DNA of 64,000 bases from RAM1 sp041905405. GTDB taxonomy: Bacteria > Pseudomonadota > Gammaproteobacteria > Burkholderiales > Burkholderiaceae_C. Positions 55,393 to 64,000 of the stretch are shown piece by piece. How positions within the stretch are numbered: position 1 is the stretch's first letter; every line of letters starts with the position of its first letter. Position numbers and translations under genes: made by a program. Where the stretch lies: positions 186,001 through 250,000 of the forward strand of contig JAYRLC010000003.1 of the NCBI GenBank assembly GCA_041905405.1, in the 5' to 3' direction. The notes beneath the pieces were generated by a model. That model was not told the DNA's origin. It ran no database searches and saw nothing but the letters and a program-made list of their open reading frames with translations.

Positions 55393-56136
55393 TCAGGCCA
55401 GCGCCCGCAGGATCAGGCTGGCCCCCGTGCACAGCAACACACCGTAAAGCACCTGCATGAACCGCTGACGTTCCATGCGCAGCGTGATGCGATGCCCCAG
55501 GTACAGACCCAGCGCCATGGCCGGCAGCAGGCATACCACGAGCAGCAGCAGGCTCAGGTCGAAGAAGCGCCCGGCGGCGGCGAACAGCGCCACGCGGATG
55601 AACGAGCTGATCGTCAGCACCGCGTTTTGCGTGGCGCGGATCTGTTGCGGATCGTCCAGCCGGCGCACCAGATACATCGAATACACCCAGCCGCCCGCGC
55701 CGAACAGCGCGCTCAGCACGCCACCTGCGCCGCCGAACCACCAGGCCCATCGCGGGCTCAATGCAGGGGCAGGTGCCTTTGGACGCAGCCCGTTTAGCGC
55801 ATAGAGCACGACAAACACACCCAGCAGCAGCATCAGAGTGTTTACGGGCACGGCGAACAGAATCCATGCGCCCAGGGCACTGCCGATGAGCATGGCCGGC
55901 GCCAGCCGCCAGACTTCCGCGCGCTGCACCTGCGGCCCCAGCCGGAATCCGCTGCTGCTGGCCGCGATGAAATCGGTCAGCGCCAGCGCCGGCACCACGG
56001 TGGACACGGGCAGGACGTGAGCCAGGACGGGCGCCGCCACGAGCGTGGTGCCGAAGCCCACCATGCCGAAGACGAGGTAGGCGACGACCAGCGTGGGTTC
56101 GGCCAGCAGCAGCGTGGAAAGATCAGGCAAAGGCAT
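55393..56136 (-). CDS. TauE/SafE family permease (sulfite/organosulfonate exporter-type)
   Basis: 247 residues with about eight hydrophobic helices in two halves, each starting with the family's G-F-G/G-A-G pattern (M-V-G-F-G-T-T-L-V-A-A-P, and G-A-G-G-V-L-S-A-L-F-G-A-G-G). Family members move small anions such as sulfite or sulfoacetate across the inner membrane. No sulfonate genes adjoin it, although the PLP enzyme at 15798 could be a cysteate lyase. The substrate is undetermined. It stands alone on the minus strand, downstream of tyrB and separated from it by a terminator. Confidence 0.9.
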   Translation of the reverse strand: MPLPDLSTLLLAEPTLVVAYLVFGMVGFGTTLVAAPVLAHVLPVSTVVPALALTDFIAASSSGFRLGPQVQRAEVWRLAPAMLIGSALGAWILFAVPVNTLMLLLGVFVVLYALNGLRPKAPAPALSPRWAWWFGGAGGVLSALFGAGGWVYSMYLVRRLDDPQQIRATQNAVLTISSFIRVALFAAAGRFFDLSLLLLVVCLLPAMALGLYLGHRITLRMERQRFMQVLYGVLLCTGASLILRALA

Positions 56137-56148
56137 GATGCCGGCATG

Positions 56149-56176
56149 AAAAAAGCCGCCCGGCGGGGGCGGCTTT
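56149..56176 (-). terminator. Rho-independent terminator of tyrB
   Basis: On the minus strand AAAGCCGCC pairs with GGCGGCTTT around a 7-nt loop and ends in a run of six T. It lies 20 nt past the tyrB stop and just before the permease ATG. Confidence 0.85.
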
Positions 56177-56196
56177 GTACGGCTGCATCAGGGCGA

Positions 56197-57393
56197 TCAC
56201 ATCACCTGGGCGATGGATTCGCAGACATAGCCCACGTTCTTGCTGTTCAGCGCGGCCACGCACATGCGGCCGGTGTCAGTGCCGTACACCCCGAACTCGC
56301 TGCGCAGGCGCACCATCTGGTCCTTGGACAGGCCCGAATAGCTGAACATGCCGATCTGGTCGGTGATGAAGCTCATGTCCTTCTTGACGCCGGCGGCCTT
56401 CAGTCCGTCGACCAGCGCCTGGCGCATGGCCTTGATGCGCACGCGCATCTCGGCAAGCTCTTCTTCCCACTGGGCGCGCAGCTCGGGCGTGTTCAGCACC
56501 GTGGCCACCACGGTAGCGCCGTGGATCTGCGGGTTGCTGTAGTTGGTGCGGATCACGATCTTGATCTGGCTCATGACGCGGTCAGCGTCCTCTTTGCTGG
56601 CGCATAGCACGCTCAGGGCGCCCACGCGCTCGCCGTACAGGCTGAAGCTCTTGGAGAACGAGGTGGAGACGAAGAACTCCAGACCAGCCGCCACGAACTT
56701 GCCGATCACCGCGCCGTCTTCCTTGATGCCGTGGCCGAAGCCCTGGTAGGCCATGTCCAGGAACGGGGTGAGTTTGCGGGCCTTGACCGTGGCGACGACC
56801 TGGTCCCACTGCGCGGCGGTTATGTCATAGCCCGTGGGGTTGTGGCAGCAGGCGTGCAGTACGACGATGGTGCCTTCGGGCGCGGCGTTCAGCGCGGCCA
56901 GCATGCCGTCGAAGTTGATGCTGCGGGTGGCGGAGTCGTAGTAGGGGTAGGACTCGACCACGAAGCCGGCCGCCGTGAACAGGGCGCGGTGGTTTTCCCA
57001 GCTGGGGTCGCTGATCAGGACCTTGGCGTTGGGGCTGAGCTTCTTGAGGAAGTCGGCGCCAATCTTCAGGCCGCCGGTGCCGCCGATGCCCTGGGCCGTC
57101 ACCACGCGGCCGCTCTTGACCGGTTCGCTGTCGGCGCCGAAGACCAGGCCCTTGACGGCTGCGTCATAGGCGGCAACGCCGTCCATGGGCAGGTAGCCGC
57201 GCGGCTTGGGCGCTTCGACCATTTGCTTTTCGGCGGTCTGGACGCATTTGAGGAGGGGCAGCTTGCCGTTGTCGTCGAAATACACGCCGACGCCCAGGTT
57301 CACCTTGTTGGGATTGGTGTCTGCGGCAAAGGCTTCGTTCAGGCCCAGGATCGGGTCGCGCGGGGCCATTTCAACGGCGGTAAACAAAGACAT
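56197..57393 (-). CDS. tyrB: Aromatic amino acid aminotransferase (aspartate/tyrosine aminotransferase family)
   Basis: 398-residue fold-type I PLP enzyme. Begins M-S-L-F-T-A-V-E-M-A-P-R-D-P-I-L-G-L. Key stretches are N-L-G-V-G-V-Y, G-G-T-G-G-L-K-I-G-A-D-F, L-H-A-C-C-H-N-P-T-G-Y-D and the Schiff-base segment S-T-S-F-S-K-S-F-S-L-Y-G-E-R. The subfamily covers AspC and TyrB; the sequence looks closer to TyrB/PhhC, converting phenylalanine, tyrosine and aspartate with 2-oxoglutarate. A GAGGAA ribosome site precedes the ATG. It is divergent from uvrB over a 107-nt shared region and is followed by a clear terminator. Confidence 0.9.
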   Translation of the reverse strand: MSLFTAVEMAPRDPILGLNEAFAADTNPNKVNLGVGVYFDDNGKLPLLKCVQTAEKQMVEAPKPRGYLPMDGVAAYDAAVKGLVFGADSEPVKSGRVVTAQGIGGTGGLKIGADFLKKLSPNAKVLISDPSWENHRALFTAAGFVVESYPYYDSATRSINFDGMLAALNAAPEGTIVVLHACCHNPTGYDITAAQWDQVVATVKARKLTPFLDMAYQGFGHGIKEDGAVIGKFVAAGLEFFVSTSFSKSFSLYGERVGALSVLCASKEDADRVMSQIKIVIRTNYSNPQIHGATVVATVLNTPELRAQWEEELAEMRVRIKAMRQALVDGLKAAGVKKDMSFITDQIGMFSYSGLSKDQMVRLRSEFGVYGTDTGRMCVAALNSKNVGYVCESIAQVM

Positions 57394-57500
57394 GAAATTC
57401 CTCTGGAGAGTTGTCAGTAGCGTGTTGCCCGGGGCTGTTGTAGCCTTGCGGGTTATCCCTGATTTTACCCGGCGCCCAGAAGGCCGCCCAGGACGTTTCC

Positions 57501-59600
57501 ATGCCAGAAATTGCTGAAGTCATACCGGAAAAGAAGGCCGGCGAGTTCGTGAGCTTTCCCGATTCGCCGTATGAGCTGTTCCTGCCGTACCCCCCCGCGG
57601 GTGATCAGCCGGCCGCGATCGCCAAGCTGGTGGAGGGCGTGCGCGACGGCGAAGTGTTCCAGACCCTGCTGGGTGTGACGGGGTCGGGCAAGACCTTCAC
57701 CATGGCCAACGTGATCGCGCGGCTGGGCCGGCCCGCCATCGTGTTCGCACCCAACAAGACGCTGGCCGCCCAACTGTACAGCGAATTCCGCGAGTTCTTT
57801 CCGAAGAACGCCGTGGAGTACTTCGTCAGCTACTACGACTACTACCAGCCCGAGGCCTACGTGCCGCAGCGCGACCTGTTCATCGAAAAGGACAGTTCGA
57901 TCAACGAGCACATTGAGCAGATGCGCCTTTCCTGCACCAAGAGCATCCTGGAGCGGCGCGACGTGGTGATCGTGGCGACCGTGTCCGCGATCTACGGTAT
58001 CGGCGAGCCCGAGAGCTACCACCGCATGGTCATGACGCTGCGCGCGGGCGACAAGATGAACCAGCGCGACGTGATCGCGCAGCTCATCCGCATGCAGTAC
58101 CAGCGCAACGAGCAGGACTTCACGCGCGGCAAGTTCCGCGTGCGCGGCGACACCATCGACGTGTTTCCGGCCGAACATTCCGAGCTGGCCATCCGCATCG
58201 AACTGTTCGACGACGAGATCGAATCGCTGCAGCTGTTCGACCCGCTGACGGGCCGCATCCGCCAGAAGATCCCGCGTTTCACCATCTACCCGTCCAGCCA
58301 CTACGTGACGCCGCGCGACAAAGTGATGACGGCGGTGGAAACCATCAAGCTGGAACTGGACCAGCGCCTGAAGGAACTGGTCGGCATGGGCAAGCTCGTG
58401 GAGGCGCAGCGGCTGGAGCAGCGCACGCGCTTCGACCTGGAAATGCTGAGCGAAGTCGGCCACTGCAAGGGCATCGAGAACTACACGCGCCATCTGTCGG
58501 GCGCCGCGCCTGGCGACCCCCCCAGCACGCTGACCGACTACCTGCCCAAGGACGCGGTCATGTTCCTGGATGAAAGCCACCAGATGATCGGCCAGCTCAG
58601 CGCCATGTACAACGGTGACCGCGCACGCAAGACCACGCTGGTGGAATACGGCTTTCGCCTGCCCAGCGCGCTGGACAATCGGCCGCTGAAGTTCGAGGAG
58701 TTCGAGCGTCGCATGCGCCAGTGCGTCTTCGTGTCGGCCACACCCGCAGCGTATGAGCAGCAGCATGCCGGCCAGGTGGTTGAGCAGCTCGTGCGGCCCA
58801 CGGGCCTGGTCGATCCCGAGGTCGAGGTGCGCCCCGCCACGCACCAGGTCGACGACGTGCTGCAGGAGATCCGCATCCGTGTGGAAAAGAACGAGCGCGT
58901 GCTGATCACCACGCTCACCAAGCGCATGGCCGAGCAGCTCACGGATTACCTGGGCGACAACGGCGTCAAGGTGCGCTACCTGCACAGCGACGTGGACACG
59001 GTCGAGCGCGTGGAAATCCTGCGGGACCTGCGGCTGGGTGCCTTTGACGTGCTGGTGGGCATCAACCTGCTGCGCGAGGGCCTGGACATTCCCGAGGTAT
59101 CGCTGGTCGCCATCCTCGACGCCGACAAGGAAGGCTTTCTGCGCGCGGAGCGCAGCCTGATCCAGACCATCGGCCGGGCGGCGCGCAACCTGCACGGCCG
59201 CGCCATCCTGTATGCCGACAACATGACCGAGTCGATGAAAAAGGCCATTGGCGAGACCGAGCGGCGCCGCGCCAAACAGATGGCCCACAACGAGGCGCAT
59301 GGCATCACGCCGCGCAGCATCGTCAAGCAGGTGCGTGACCTGATCGATGGTGTCTACAGCGAAAAGGCAGGGCGCGAGGCCGAGAAGCTGGAGATGGCGC
59401 GGGCCAAGGTTGAGGACATGTCCGAAAAGGACGTGGCCAGGGAAATCAAGCGGCTCGAAAAACTCATGCTGGAGCACGCCCGGAACCTCGATTTCGAAAA
59501 AGCAGCGCGCGTGCGGGACCAGCTTGCACTACTCAAGGAGCAGGCTTTCGGCGCGCATGGGCAGGACAACGTCGTACCGCTGGGCGGCAAGGCCGCCTGA
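57501..59600 (+). CDS. uvrB: Excinuclease ABC subunit B
   Basis: 699 residues. UvrB is the damage-verifying helicase-like subunit of nucleotide excision repair and loads UvrC. Walker A is G-V-T-G-S-G-K-T at about 58-65. The beta-hairpin region has Y-Y-D-Y-Y-Q-P-E-A-Y, helicase motif II is D-E-S-H and motif VI includes Q-T-I-G-R-A-A-R-N. The C-terminal UVR domain (E-K-L-M-L-E-H-A-R-N-L-D-F-E-K-A-A-R-V-R-D) pairs with UvrC. The product has an N-terminal extension of about 20 residues over E. coli UvrB. I saw no clear LexA box in the region shared with tyrB. Confidence 0.97.
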   Translation: MPEIAEVIPEKKAGEFVSFPDSPYELFLPYPPAGDQPAAIAKLVEGVRDGEVFQTLLGVTGSGKTFTMANVIARLGRPAIVFAPNKTLAAQLYSEFREFFPKNAVEYFVSYYDYYQPEAYVPQRDLFIEKDSSINEHIEQMRLSCTKSILERRDVVIVATVSAIYGIGEPESYHRMVMTLRAGDKMNQRDVIAQLIRMQYQRNEQDFTRGKFRVRGDTIDVFPAEHSELAIRIELFDDEIESLQLFDPLTGRIRQKIPRFTIYPSSHYVTPRDKVMTAVETIKLELDQRLKELVGMGKLVEAQRLEQRTRFDLEMLSEVGHCKGIENYTRHLSGAAPGDPPSTLTDYLPKDAVMFLDESHQMIGQLSAMYNGDRARKTTLVEYGFRLPSALDNRPLKFEEFERRMRQCVFVSATPAAYEQQHAGQVVEQLVRPTGLVDPEVEVRPATHQVDDVLQEIRIRVEKNERVLITTLTKRMAEQLTDYLGDNGVKVRYLHSDVDTVERVEILRDLRLGAFDVLVGINLLREGLDIPEVSLVAILDADKEGFLRAERSLIQTIGRAARNLHGRAILYADNMTESMKKAIGETERRRAKQMAHNEAHGITPRSIVKQVRDLIDGVYSEKAGREAEKLEMARAKVEDMSEKDVAREIKRLEKLMLEHARNLDFEKAARVRDQLALLKEQAFGAHGQDNVVPLGGKAA

Positions 59601-59833
59601 CACCATGGCCGGCGCTGTACTACTTTGTGACTGTTGAGTCTAGTTACCCGAGCGAATCGATAGGCTTTAGGGTATACTTGACGCAAACACTCAACAACAC
59701 ATCAAAACGATGAAATGCCGGCCCGCGATGGCGCCGGCAGGGGCCCGGACAGCACGCCGGGTAAGGGCGGAGACGGTCCCTGCGGGTTGCCTGCAGGGTG
59801 TGGAAAAAGCAGCCAAGCAACAAGGAGCTAGCG
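59601..59833 (+). promoter_or_regulatory. iscR: iscR promoter and leader
   Basis: A good -10 (TATACT, 59673-59678) lies about 155 nt before the iscR ATG. Around it is a partial match to an IscR-type site: A-T-A-C-T-T-G-A-C then A-C-T-C-A-A within 59674-59695. The preceding GTTACCCGAG stretch recalls the other half of type 1 sites. The ~130-nt leader is GC-rich with no evident frame. Autoregulation by holo-IscR is expected; the exact operator is uncertain. Confidence 0.45.
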
Positions 59834-60370
59834 ATGCGTCTCACAACCAAAGGCCGCTTTGCGGTCACCGCCATGATCGACCTGGCCCTTCGCCAGAACA
59901 ATGGCCCCGTCACCCTGGCTGCCATCAGCCAGCGCCAGCAGATTTCCCTGTCGTATCTGGAGCAACTGTTCGGCAAGCTGCGCCGCCATGAGCTGGTGGA
60001 GTCCACCCGGGGTCCCGGCGGTGGCTACACGCTGGGCCGCAAGGCTGCTGACATCACCGTGGCCGACATCATCGTGTCGGTGGACGAACCGATCGACGCC
60101 ACCCAGTGCGGCGGCAAGGAAAACTGCCTGGGCGAAGCTGGCCGTTGCATGACGCACGAGCTGTGGGCGTCGCTGAACCAGCGCATGGTCGAATTCCTGG
60201 ACTCGGTCACGCTGCAAAAGCTGGTGGACGAGCAGCTGGCCAAGGGCGTTCAGATCGAGGACAAGCCCGCCGTCAAGCGCGCCATCTCCAGCCAGCCAGT
60301 GGTCAAGCCCATCCGCGTCAACGCGCCCAACTCCGTCTTTGCGCTGGGAACCGCGTTCTCCAAATCCTGA
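59834..60370 (+). CDS. iscR: Fe-S cluster assembly regulator IscR
   Basis: 178-residue Rrf2-family regulator. Starts M-R-L-T-T-K-G-R-F-A-V-T-A-M; AAGGAG is 7 nt upstream. The winged helix includes I-S-Q-R-Q-Q-I-S-L-S-Y-L-E-Q-L-F and R-G-P-G-G-G-Y-T-L-G. Cluster ligands Cys92, Cys98, Cys105 and His108 are all present; the third is one residue further along than in E. coli (104/107). Holo-IscR represses the isc operon, so demand for clusters raises expression. The C-terminal ~40 residues are a variable extension. It heads the operon, 51 nt before iscS. Confidence 0.96.
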   Translation: MRLTTKGRFAVTAMIDLALRQNNGPVTLAAISQRQQISLSYLEQLFGKLRRHELVESTRGPGGGYTLGRKAADITVADIIVSVDEPIDATQCGGKENCLGEAGRCMTHELWASLNQRMVEFLDSVTLQKLVDEQLAKGVQIEDKPAVKRAISSQPVVKPIRVNAPNSVFALGTAFSKS

Positions 60371-60421
60371 TCTCCCCGCGTTCGCCGGCCCGCCGCCGTT
60401 CGCCAGCTTGAATAGCCAGCC

Positions 60422-61642
60422 ATGGACATGACCCCGCACTTTCCGATTTACATGGACTACGGCGCCACGACGCCCGTGGACCCGCGCGTCGTTGACGCGA
60501 TGATCCCCTGGTTGCGCGAGCACTTCGGGAATCCCGCATCGCGCAGCCATGCGTGGGGGTGGGAGGCTGAAGCCGCCGTTGAAAAGGCCCGTGGCGAGGT
60601 TGCCGAACTGATCGGCGCCGACCCGCGTGAAATCGTCTGGACCTCTGGCGCGACCGAGTCCAACAACCTGGCGCTCAAGGGCGCGGCCCACTTCTACAAG
60701 AGCCGCGGCAAGCACCTGATCACGGTCAAGACCGAACACAAGGCCGTGCTGGACACCATGCGCGAGCTGGAGCGCCAGGGCTTCGAGGTGACTTATCTGG
60801 ACGTGCAGGAAGACGGCCTCATTGATTTTGCGGCGCTGCAGGCTGCGGTCCGTCCCGACACCATTGTGATCAGCGTGATGTTCGTGAACAACGAAATCGG
60901 CGTGATCCAGGACATCCCGGCCATTGGCGCGATGTGCCGCGAAAAGGGCATCATCTTTCACGTGGATGCGGCCCAGGCCACGGGCAAGGTCGAGATCGAC
61001 CTGAAGACGCTGCCGGTGGACCTGATGAGCCTGGCCTCGCACAAGATCTATGGCCCCAAGGGCATCGGCGCGCTGTACGTGCGCCGCAAGCCCCGCGTGC
61101 GCCTGGAAGCGCAGATGCACGGCGGCGGGCATGAGCGTGGCATGCGTTCCGGCACGCTGCCCACGCACCAGATCGTGGGCATGGGCGAGGCGTTCCGCCT
61201 GGCCCGCCTTGAAATGGCGCAGGACCTGGCCCACGCGCGCAAGCTGCACGACAAACTGCGGGACGGCCTGAAAGACGTTGAGCAGGTGTTCCTGAACGGT
61301 CATGCCACGCAGCGCGTGCCGCACAACCTGAACATGAGCTTCAACTTCGTCGAAGGCGAATCGCTGATCATGGGCATCAAGGGCCTGGCGGTATCGTCGG
61401 GGTCTGCCTGCACGTCGGCGTCGCTGGAGCCCAGCTATGTGCTGCGCGCGCTGGGCCGCAGCGACGAGCTGGCGCACAGCAGCCTGCGCATGACCATCGG
61501 CCGCTTCACGACCGAAGAGGAAATCGATTACGCGATCACCACCATCAAGCTCAACGTCGCCAAGCTGCGTGACCTGAGCCCGCTGTGGGAAATGTTCAAG
61601 GACGGCGTCGACCTGAGCACCATCCAGTGGACCGCACATTAA
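60422..61642 (+). CDS. iscS: Cysteine desulfurase IscS
   Basis: 406-residue PLP enzyme that takes sulfur from L-cysteine and passes it as persulfide to IscU and other acceptors. The N-terminal I-Y-M-D-Y-G-A-T-T-P-V-D-P-R is typical. PLP Lys208 lies in L-A-S-H-K-I-Y-G-P-K-G. The catalytic Cys330 is in S-S-G-S-A-C-T-S-A-S-L-E-P-S, and the C-terminus L-S-P-L-W-E-M matches the IscS end that docks IscU. Family length and all key residues are kept. Confidence 0.97.
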   Translation: MDMTPHFPIYMDYGATTPVDPRVVDAMIPWLREHFGNPASRSHAWGWEAEAAVEKARGEVAELIGADPREIVWTSGATESNNLALKGAAHFYKSRGKHLITVKTEHKAVLDTMRELERQGFEVTYLDVQEDGLIDFAALQAAVRPDTIVISVMFVNNEIGVIQDIPAIGAMCREKGIIFHVDAAQATGKVEIDLKTLPVDLMSLASHKIYGPKGIGALYVRRKPRVRLEAQMHGGGHERGMRSGTLPTHQIVGMGEAFRLARLEMAQDLAHARKLHDKLRDGLKDVEQVFLNGHATQRVPHNLNMSFNFVEGESLIMGIKGLAVSSGSACTSASLEPSYVLRALGRSDELAHSSLRMTIGRFTTEEEIDYAITTIKLNVAKLRDLSPLWEMFKDGVDLSTIQWTAH

Positions 61643-61660
61643 GTATTTGAGGCACCCGAA

Positions 61661-62056
61661 ATGGCTTATTCCGAAAAAGTCGTAGACCACTACGAAAACC
61701 CGCGCAACGTCGGCTCTTTTGACAAGGGCGACGATACGGTAGGCACCGGCATGGTCGGCGCGCCGGCCTGTGGCGACGTCATGAAGCTGCAGATCAAGGT
61801 GAACCCGCAGACCGGCGTGATCGAGGACGCGCGCTTCAAGACCTATGGCTGCGGCTCGGCCATCGCGTCCAGCTCGCTCGTGACCGAATGGGTCAAGGGC
61901 AAGACACTGGACGAGGCCGCGGCGCTGAAGAACAGCCAGATCGCCGAAGAGCTGGCGCTGCCCCCCGTGAAGATCCATTGCTCCATCCTGGCCGAAGACG
62001 CGATCAAGGCCGCAGTGGACGACTACAAGAAAAAGCACGCCCCGGCGACGCACTGA
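61661..62056 (+). CDS. iscU: Fe-S cluster scaffold IscU
   Basis: 131 residues. Scaffold on which [2Fe-2S] clusters are built. Cluster residues Cys37, Cys64 and Cys107 with His106 are in place, Asp39 follows Cys37, and the HscA recognition motif L-P-P-V-K is at about 100-104. The gene lies 18 nt after iscS and 5 nt before iscA. Confidence 0.97.
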   Translation: MAYSEKVVDHYENPRNVGSFDKGDDTVGTGMVGAPACGDVMKLQIKVNPQTGVIEDARFKTYGCGSAIASSSLVTEWVKGKTLDEAAALKNSQIAEELALPPVKIHCSILAEDAIKAAVDDYKKKHAPATH

Positions 62057-62061
62057 CGGAC

Positions 62062-62385
62062 ATGGCAATTTCGCTGACAGAGGCGGCCGCGCGGCACGTC
62101 AACCGCTACCTGGCCAAGCGCGGCAAGGGGCTGGGCGTGCGGCTGGGGGTCAAGACCACCGGATGCTCCGGCCTGGCGTACAAGCTGGAATACGTGGACG
62201 AGGCCGCGCCCGAGGACATCGTGTTTGAAGACCATGGCGTCAAGGTGTTGATCGACCCCAAGAGCCTGGCCTACATCGACGGCACGCAACTGGACTTCGT
62301 GCGCGAGGGCCTGAACGAAGGCTTCAAGTTCAACAACCCCAACGAGCGCGACCGCTGTGGGTGTGGCGAATCCTTCCGCGTGTGA
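62062..62385 (+). CDS. iscA: A-type Fe-S carrier IscA
   Basis: 107 residues with the three A-type cysteines: Cys35 in T-T-G-C-S-G, and Cys99 and Cys101 in the C-terminal C-G-C-G-E-S-F. It binds iron or clusters and delivers them to apo-proteins. Its stop overlaps the GTG start of hscB by three of four bases, which implies coupled translation. Confidence 0.96.
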   Translation: MAISLTEAAARHVNRYLAKRGKGLGVRLGVKTTGCSGLAYKLEYVDEAAPEDIVFEDHGVKVLIDPKSLAYIDGTQLDFVREGLNEGFKFNNPNERDRCGCGESFRV

Positions 62386-62900
62386 ATCTCCAGTCGGACG
62401 ATTTCGAACTGTTCGGCCTGCCGGCCCGGTTTGAGCAGGACCGCGCCGCGGTCGATCAGCGCTGGAAGGAGCTCCAGCGCGAAGCGCACCCCGACCGTTT
62501 CGCCACCCAGGGCGCGGCAGCCCAGCGCGTCGCCATGCAATGGTCGGTGCGCATCAACGAGGCTTACCAGCGCCTCAAAGACCCGCTGCGCCGCGCCGCC
62601 TACCTGTGCGAACTGCGCGGCGCGCCGATCAACGCGGAAAGCAATACGGCGATGCCGGCGGATTTCCTCATGGAGCAGATGGCGTGGCGTGAGGCGCTGG
62701 ACGATGCCACATCGCAGGCCGACCTGGACGCAGTGGATGCGCAGTTGCGCACCGCCCGCGCCGCGACGCTTGACCGCGTGGGGCGACTGCTTGACGAGCA
62801 GAATGACGCGGCCGCGGCCGCCCAGCAGGTCAGAGCCCTCATGTTTATTGAGCGATTTGGCCAGGACGTCGAGGCCCGCTTCGACCAACTGGGACAATGA
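62382..62900 (+). CDS. hscB: J-domain co-chaperone HscB
   Basis: 172 residues from a GTG start overlapping the iscA stop. The J-domain has F-E-L-F-G-L-P near its start and H-P-D at 36-38. R-I-N-E-A-Y-Q-R-L-K-D-P-L-R-R-A-A-Y follows, and a C-terminal helical IscU-binding domain ends the protein. HscB brings IscU to HscA and stimulates its ATPase. Confidence 0.95.
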   Translation: MNLQSDDFELFGLPARFEQDRAAVDQRWKELQREAHPDRFATQGAAAQRVAMQWSVRINEAYQRLKDPLRRAAYLCELRGAPINAESNTAMPADFLMEQMAWREALDDATSQADLDAVDAQLRTARAATLDRVGRLLDEQNDAAAAAQQVRALMFIERFGQDVEARFDQLGQ

Positions 62901-62909
62901 CGGCTCGTC

Positions 62910-64000
<1,091 letters not shown>

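Noticed and set aside
57394..57500. LexA box upstream of uvrB
   Set aside because: The closest CTG...CAG arrangement has the wrong spacing and no AT-rich core.

Overview
The window is high-GC (roughly two-thirds G+C by eye), densely coded bacterial chromosome. Gene content points to Burkholderiales, most likely Comamonadaceae: a Bug-type solute receptor, an intracellular PHB depolymerase, a KorABC-type 2-oxoacid oxidoreductase, a ScfR-type regulator divergent from methylmalonyl-CoA mutase, and a classic iscRSUA-hscBA operon. The species cannot be fixed from the sequence alone. A CesT-like chaperone beside an effector-like gene hints that the strain, or a relative, has a type III secretion system and a host.

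Layout. 1-1841: end of a di-haem cytochrome c peroxidase, a small unknown protein, and dusA. 1868-6134 (minus strand): a catabolic cassette of HMG-CoA lyase, Bug receptor, class III CoA-transferase and LysR regulator. 6146-16835: propionyl-CoA/methylmalonyl-CoA module, with ScfR-type regulator (minus) divergent from mcm - RHH/PIN toxin-antitoxin pair - meaB - pccB - pccA - VOC epimerase-like - PLP desulfhydrase. 16914-38628: a 21.7 kb co-directional array: GAF-HlyD fusion, PqqD-like/M50 protease/HlyD fusion, shortened SecA-like ATPase, periplasmic adaptor, a 3570-residue repeat protein with a LEPR-XLL-like N-terminus, a hybrid histidine kinase and a REC-GGDEF-EAL protein. 38749-43486: korC-korA-korB. 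43851-47071: two near-identical small proteins flanking an unknown protein, then a chemoreceptor. 47075-53536: hybrid kinase, RnfB-like ferredoxin, phaZ, DOPA-dioxygenase-like enzyme. 53556-55084: effector-like gene and chaperone. 55393-59600: TauE/SafE permease, tyrB, uvrB. 59834-64000: iscR-iscS-iscU-iscA-hscB-hscA (hscA cut by the window end).

The most interesting part is 16914-38628. The tight spacing and ATGA/TGATG overlaps suggest one transcription unit, so I infer a dedicated export, anchoring and control system for one giant surface protein. A SecA paralog lacking most of the C-terminal scaffold would energise export. Three HlyD-type modules would span the periplasm. An M50 intramembrane protease could process the single C-terminal transmembrane anchor of the giant protein. 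The kinase and the degenerate c-di-GMP-type protein would control it. I know of no characterised pathway with this composition, but gene families like these are annotated in databases. The mechanism is inference.

Other signals: repeated TTTGC half-sites between the ScfR-type gene and mcm, a toxin-antitoxin pair inserted between mcm and meaB, a 107-bp palindrome between pccB and pccA, a 777-bp exact tandem duplication inside the giant gene, and a histone-H1-like tail on PhaZ.
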